Shown here one piece after another: positions 42,740 to 46,275 of a stretch of 46,275 bases of DNA (position 1 is its first letter; the number at the start of each line of letters is the position of its first letter). This DNA comes from Candidatus Chloroploca sp. Khr17 (lineage in GTDB: Bacteria; Chloroflexota; Chloroflexia; Chloroflexales; Chloroflexaceae). Made by a program: the position numbers and the translations under genes. The notes beneath the pieces were generated by a model. That model saw only the letters and a program-made list of their open reading frames with translations. It searched no databases and was not told where the DNA came from. The DNA lies in contig NZ_RYFF01000042.1 in the NCBI RefSeq assembly GCF_004138165.1, positions 1-46,275 on the forward strand, given 5' to 3'.

Positions 42740-43240
42740 AAACCAGCCTGTTCAAACTTCAGCAACTTCAGCGTCCGACTGTTTTCGGTGACGGTGCGCA
42801 CGACGTGATGTGGTGCCAACGTCGGGTTCGCGGGTGAAGAGTTGACGTACGTAGCGTACCACACAACCTGCGCCGGTGACATCGCGGTCGCGTTCATCGG
42901 CGATGCCGGTCGCGAAAGCGTCGCCCTTCGGCGCATTCTGCCGGTGGCACTTCGACCAAAGCTAGGATAAAGGCGTCGGGCTTGTTGAGCGCGGTCAGGC
43001 TCTCGTTCTTGGCGACGATCACGCTCGTGGCACTGTGGATGCGGCCTTTGACCTCGATGAAGCGCAGCCGGCCCTCGGCAGGGAACGCGGGACTCGATGC
43101 CATCGCCACACTGCCTCTTCCTGAAATTGGAGCTCAACGACAGGCTGATTCCAGTAGATGATCTCCTTGGTCAGGCGCTCCTGGGCGTCCATCAGCGTCT
43201 TGGTGACGAGCTCCTCTTTCCGACGGCGCACTTCACAAAG
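42740..43240 (-). pseudogene. Decayed 3' end of a helicase with DUF3883 domain
   Basis: Three minus-strand frames together give a helicase C terminus: (1) RRRKEELVTKTLMDAQERLTKEI near 43231, (2) EGRLRFIEVKGRIHSATSVIVAK and EVPPAE from about 43090 to 42940, (3) VVRYVRQLFTREPDVGTTS near 42860-42805. The order and content match the end of Snf2/DEAD helicases with DUF3883, as in defence loci. The pieces are in different frames, so at least two frameshifts are present and no functional product is likely. No upstream helicase portion is present. Confidence 0.7.
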
Positions 43241-43358
43241 TGAAGCGGCACCAACGCACTGATGGCGTGCACGGGTGTAACGATACACATCCCTCACCGG
43301 CGAAAAGGCTATGGTATAGTGAAATAAGATACAATTTATTCCTTTGCCATAAACATTA

Positions 43359-44252
43359 ATGGACAATCGTCAATCAGCACGCGCCTCTGCGCCCAGCAAT
43401 GTGCCGACAGGGTTCCCCCCTGCCTCACTTGCCGAGTTAACCCATCTCAATACGTCCGATATATTGGCCGCGTTTGGAGTACAACGGGAGTGGCCGTTGC
43501 GTGGCCTGTTCGAAATCCTCTGTCGCCCTACGGCACAGCGCTTTGCCTGCGAAGTCGCGGCGCTCGACCAACTGGTGGGTTCCGCCGGTCTGGTGGCTGG
43601 TGGGGCCTGGATGGTTGGTCGGTGGGCCGAACGGTTCACGGTGCTGGGCGATCCGTTGCCTGATGGGCCGTTGTTGCTGGTGGCGAACCATCCCGGGATG
43701 CTTGATGCGATGGCGCTCTTTGCCGGGATTCAGCGTGAAGACCTGCGCGTGCCGGCGATTACCCGGCCCTTCCTGCGCTGCTTGCCAAACATCAGGTCGG
43801 TCTTGATCCCGGTGGGTGGGCAACCGGGCGAGCGGGTGGCAGTGTTGCGCACAGCGGCGCGGCATATGCGGGAGGGTGGGGCGATCCTGACCTTTCCCGC
43901 CGGTCGGATTGAGCCTGATCCGCTGATTGATGCACGTGCAATCACGGATCTAGCCCACTGGTCGGCAAGCGTTGGCCTCTTTGCGCGTCTGGGTGGTCAG
44001 ATTCCGGTTGTGCCGGTGATTGTGGGTGGTGTGATTGCCCCTGAAGCGCTGCGGCATCCGATCGTTCGTTTGCGCCGTCGTCCCGAGGATCAGCGCTGGC
44101 TTGCCGCGATCTGGCAGTTGTTGCGCCCACAACTGAGGCGGGTACATGTGCGTGTTAGCTTTGGGCGTCCATTGTCAGCGACGCTTCCCGACCTTGGTGC
44201 TGCCGTACAGTCCGAGGCGCGCCGTCTCATCGAAGGGTTGCGTCAAGCATGA
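43359..44252 (+). CDS. Lysophospholipid acyltransferase family protein (PlsC-like)
   Basis: A 297-residue acyltransferase. The HxxxxD motif is in ANHPGMLDAMA near residue 110, and FPAGRIEPDP near 190 is the third conserved block. These enzymes transfer acyl groups to lysophosphatidate or related lipids at the membrane. No signal peptide is seen. The start at 43359 lacks a ribosome-binding site; an extended -10 box TGGTATAGT lies at 43312-43320. The stop overlaps the next gene's start by four bases (ATGA), so translation is coupled to an MFS transporter. Confidence 0.83.
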   Translation: MDNRQSARASAPSNVPTGFPPASLAELTHLNTSDILAAFGVQREWPLRGLFEILCRPTAQRFACEVAALDQLVGSAGLVAGGAWMVGRWAERFTVLGDPLPDGPLLLVANHPGMLDAMALFAGIQREDLRVPAITRPFLRCLPNIRSVLIPVGGQPGERVAVLRTAARHMREGGAILTFPAGRIEPDPLIDARAITDLAHWSASVGLFARLGGQIPVVPVIVGGVIAPEALRHPIVRLRRRPEDQRWLAAIWQLLRPQLRRVHVRVSFGRPLSATLPDLGAAVQSEARRLIEGLRQA

Positions 44253-45469
44253 AGCATGTTCTTGCCCGTCTTCGGCGTGGCTCGCCCCTGGCAATTGTGT
44301 TCGCTTCTGTTTTTATCGATATGTTGGGCTACGGCATGATTGTGCCGCTGCTGCCGTTTCTGGTGCGTGAATATTCGGCAAGTGCGCTGCTGGTTGGTCT
44401 GCTTAGTGCGCTCTATGCGCTGATGCAGCTTTTTATGGCCCCTCTGCTTGGGGCCGTTTCCGATCGCATCGGGCGTCGTCCGGTGCTGATTGGCTGTATC
44501 GCTGGCTCGGGTGTGGCCTACCTGTTGCTCGGGCTGTCGGATACGCTGGGGTTGCTCTTTCTGGCGATTGGCCTGGGCGGCATGGCCGGCGCGAGTATTC
44601 CAACGGCTCAGGCCTATATTGCCGATACGACCAAGCCGGAGGATCGGGCGCGTGGGTTGGGGTTGATCGGGGCTGCTTTCGGGTTGGGTCTTATGCTGGG
44701 TCCGGCCCTGGGTGGGCTTTTGAGTAGCTACGGTCTCGCAGTGCCGGCCCTGGCTGCGGCGGCGTTTGCGGCCCTCAATACCCTCTATGCTCTGATCGTT
44801 TTGCCCGAGTCGCTCCCACCCGAGCGACGGAGCCATCAGCCGTTGCACTTGCTCAACTTGACTGCGCAACTGGCCGAGGCGCTGACCCTGCGCCGGATCA
44901 GGTTGCTGCTGGTGGCGATCTTTTTGCTGAACCTGGCCTTTGCCGGGTTGCAGAGCAACTTTCCGCTGTTCAGTACGGTACGCTTCGGCTGGGACGTGCT
45001 GCAGAACGGAATCTTCTTTGCGTTTGTCGGTGTGTGTGCCGTCGTGACGCAGGGCTTTCTGATCGGTAAACTTCAGCCGGTGTGGGGGGAGGCGCCGCTG
45101 GTGCTGGCAGGGTTGGGGTTAATGACCATCGGGTTGCTGTTGATCGCGCTGGCACCGCAGGCCTGGTTGCTCTATCCGCTGGTGGGCATCATGGCGGTCG
45201 GGTTGGGTTTGGCCATCCCCTCGTTGTCCGCGCTGGTCTCACAGCGCGCCGGTGAACAGCGCCAGGGGGCGGTGATGGGCGGTACCCAGGCACTCTTGAG
45301 CCTGACCCTGATCATCGGGCCGCTGCTGGCAGGGTTGGCGTTTGATCTGGCCGGGCCAGGTGCCCCGTATCTGCTCGGCAGTGGGTTGGCCGGCCTGGCG
45401 TTCCTTGTCGCAGCAGCCACGTTGCGCCCGCTGCGGTCTTCAAGGGAACAGGCCGCTTCGAAAGGCTAG
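44249..45469 (+). CDS. MFS transporter, tetracycline/multidrug exporter-like
   Basis: A 406-residue 12-helix membrane protein. Motif A GAVSDRIGRRPVL links helices 2 and 3, and motif C-like GAAFGLGLMLGPALGG lies in helix 5, a mark of drug:H+ antiporters of the TetA type. A central loop of 35-40 residues near residue 190-230 separates two six-helix halves. Substrate unknown. Its ATG overlaps the acyltransferase stop. The pairing suggests lipid export or protection, but this is a guess. Confidence 0.85.
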   Translation: MKHVLARLRRGSPLAIVFASVFIDMLGYGMIVPLLPFLVREYSASALLVGLLSALYALMQLFMAPLLGAVSDRIGRRPVLIGCIAGSGVAYLLLGLSDTLGLLFLAIGLGGMAGASIPTAQAYIADTTKPEDRARGLGLIGAAFGLGLMLGPALGGLLSSYGLAVPALAAAAFAALNTLYALIVLPESLPPERRSHQPLHLLNLTAQLAEALTLRRIRLLLVAIFLLNLAFAGLQSNFPLFSTVRFGWDVLQNGIFFAFVGVCAVVTQGFLIGKLQPVWGEAPLVLAGLGLMTIGLLLIALAPQAWLLYPLVGIMAVGLGLAIPSLSALVSQRAGEQRQGAVMGGTQALLSLTLIIGPLLAGLAFDLAGPGAPYLLGSGLAGLAFLVAAATLRPLRSSREQAASKG

Positions 45470-45473
45470 ACTA

Positions 45474-45508
45474 GGAAATAGGAAATAGGAAATAGGAAAT
45501 AGGAAATA
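45474..45508. repeat. Heptanucleotide tandem repeat (GGAAATA)5
   Basis: Five units of GGAAATA, the complement of TATTTCC repeated at 25323-25371. It follows the MFS stop by four bases. Confidence 0.85.
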
Positions 45509-45523
45509 GCTGAGCGCATCAAA

Positions 45524-45551
45524 CCTTTGCGCCTCCGCGCCTTTGCGTCAA
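45524..45551 (-). repeat. TTGACGCAAAGGCGC-family dispersed repeat
   Basis: Minus strand TTGACGCAAAGGCGCGGAGG continued by CGCAAAGG, upstream of ribA. Confidence 0.6.
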
Positions 45552-45601
45552 ACTACGGCTGTTTTTTGTCAGAAAGCCCATAGATGAAATGAGGACCCCC
45601 C

Positions 45602-46204
45602 ATGCTTGAGAGTTTGCGAGCTAGTGTGAAGATTGTTGCCAGCGCCACGCTTCCGACCCGTTATGGCATGTTTCAGATGCATGTGTATGTTGACGATAGT
45701 GGGTTGGAGCATGTCGCGCTGGTCGTCGGTGATCTCGCCGGTTCCGCACCGGTGCTGGTACGGTTGCACTCTGAGTGTCTGACCGGCGACGTATTTGGGT
45801 CGCAACGTTGTGATTGCGGCGAGCAGTTGCAGCAGAGCATGAGCGAACTCCAGGCGGCGCAGCGGGGGGTGTTACTCTATCTGCGTCAGGAGGGGCGTGG
45901 CATCGGGTTGGTGAATAAGATTCGTGCGTATGCGCTGCAAGATGCCGATGGTCTGGATACAGTTGATGCCAATCGGGCCCTGGGGTTGCCTGACGATATG
46001 CGCGAGTATAGTCGGGCCGCCGCCATTCTGGCCGACCTCGGTGTGGAGCGGGTGGCGCTGATGACCAATAATCCGTTGAAGATCCAGGATCTGCAACAGC
46101 ACGGGATCGTTGTTGTCGAGCGTTGTGCGGCACACGTGCCGCCGAATGTCCACAACCAGCCCTATCTTCAGACCAAACGCGAACGCATGGGGCATTTGAT
46201 GTGA
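45602..46204 (+). CDS. ribA: GTP cyclohydrolase II
   Basis: A 200-residue enzyme that converts GTP to 2,5-diamino-6-ribosylamino-4-pyrimidinone phosphate, formate and pyrophosphate, the first step of riboflavin synthesis. Zinc ligands are Cys 59, 70 and 72 ([17 protein letters not shown]). [10 protein letters not shown] is the substrate-binding motif. The terminal [15 protein letters not shown] is typical. It is a stand-alone RibA rather than a RibBA fusion. GAGG precedes the start. No other rib gene is in the window. The last 70 bases after it show nothing recognisable. Confidence 0.92.
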   Translation: MLESLRASVKIVASATLPTRYGMFQMHVYVDDSGLEHVALVVGDLAGSAPVLVRLHSECLTGDVFGSQRCDCGEQLQQSMSELQAAQRGVLLYLRQEGRGIGLVNKIRAYALQDADGLDTVDANRALGLPDDMREYSRAAAILADLGVERVALMTNNPLKIQDLQQHGIVVVERCAAHVPPNVHNQPYLQTKRERMGHLM

Positions 46205-46275
46205 CGGCTCCCAGGGCTAAAGCACCTGGGCTTCAGAGTGTGCCGCCCCACACTCATCAAGCTACGATCTAAGGT

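Overview
The window looks like a chromosomal stretch of a filamentous anoxygenic phototroph of the Chloroflexales (Chloroflexota; Oscillochloris, Chloroploca or Viridilinea-like). This is inferred from protein style, not from a marker gene: two lycopene cyclases around rho, secreted proteins of Chloroflexi type (a YkuD transpeptidase with paired FGYPL repeats, a giant β-helix/SdrD-like protein ending in an LPxLxxR-like tail), an F420-type oxidoreductase, and many dispersed hairpin repeats. The DNA is mostly about 55-62% G+C.

Layout. 1-9.5 kb: a lipoprotein and hemW, tRNA-Arg, a glycosyltransferase coupled to a small unknown protein, murA, a 2-hydroxyacid dehydrogenase, a tRNA-Trp/Ser/Ser cluster and an L,D-transpeptidase. 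9.8-17 kb: one gene for a 2385-residue secreted surface protein. 17-21.9 kb: tRNA-Leu, two sugar-nucleotide epimerases, a luciferase-like oxidoreductase, a membrane-anchored cyclophilin, a small unknown protein and an esterase. 21.9-33.7 kb: a co-directional catabolic cluster resembling the E. coli ygeW-ygeY-ssnA-xdhD (anaerobic urate/purine) locus. It holds a YgeY-type M20 hydrolase, a YgeW-type knotted carbamoyltransferase, two PreA/dihydroorotate-dehydrogenase-like flavoproteins (one with a two-cluster ferredoxin tail), a small coupled unknown protein, an XdhD-like [2Fe-2S]/molybdopterin hydroxylase and an SsnA amidohydrolase. A more A+T-rich restriction-modification island (D12-class adenine methylase plus a divergent HTH-nuclease fusion with a palindromic operator) sits between xdhD and ssnA. 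33.7-46.3 kb: SIMPL protein, lipoprotein, ComEC-like channel, two lycopene cyclases flanking rho, a redoxin-like protein, a CIA30 protein, a decayed DUF3883 helicase remnant, an acyltransferase coupled to an MFS exporter, and ribA.

The main point of interest is the purine-type cluster. YgeW, YgeY, SsnA and XdhD relatives occur together in what looks like a phototroph, but ygeX, hyuA and ygfK are absent here, and two PreA-like proteins with an altered active-site motif are present instead. This suggests a variant reductive heterocycle-degradation pathway. Other notable features are a set of long perfect hairpins without U-tracts at 3' ends, a 168-bp MITE-like element, a heptanucleotide tandem repeat found twice, and a G/C-rich dispersed repeat family (TTGACGCAAAGGCGC).

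All assignments rest on reading motifs by eye; no database search was possible.
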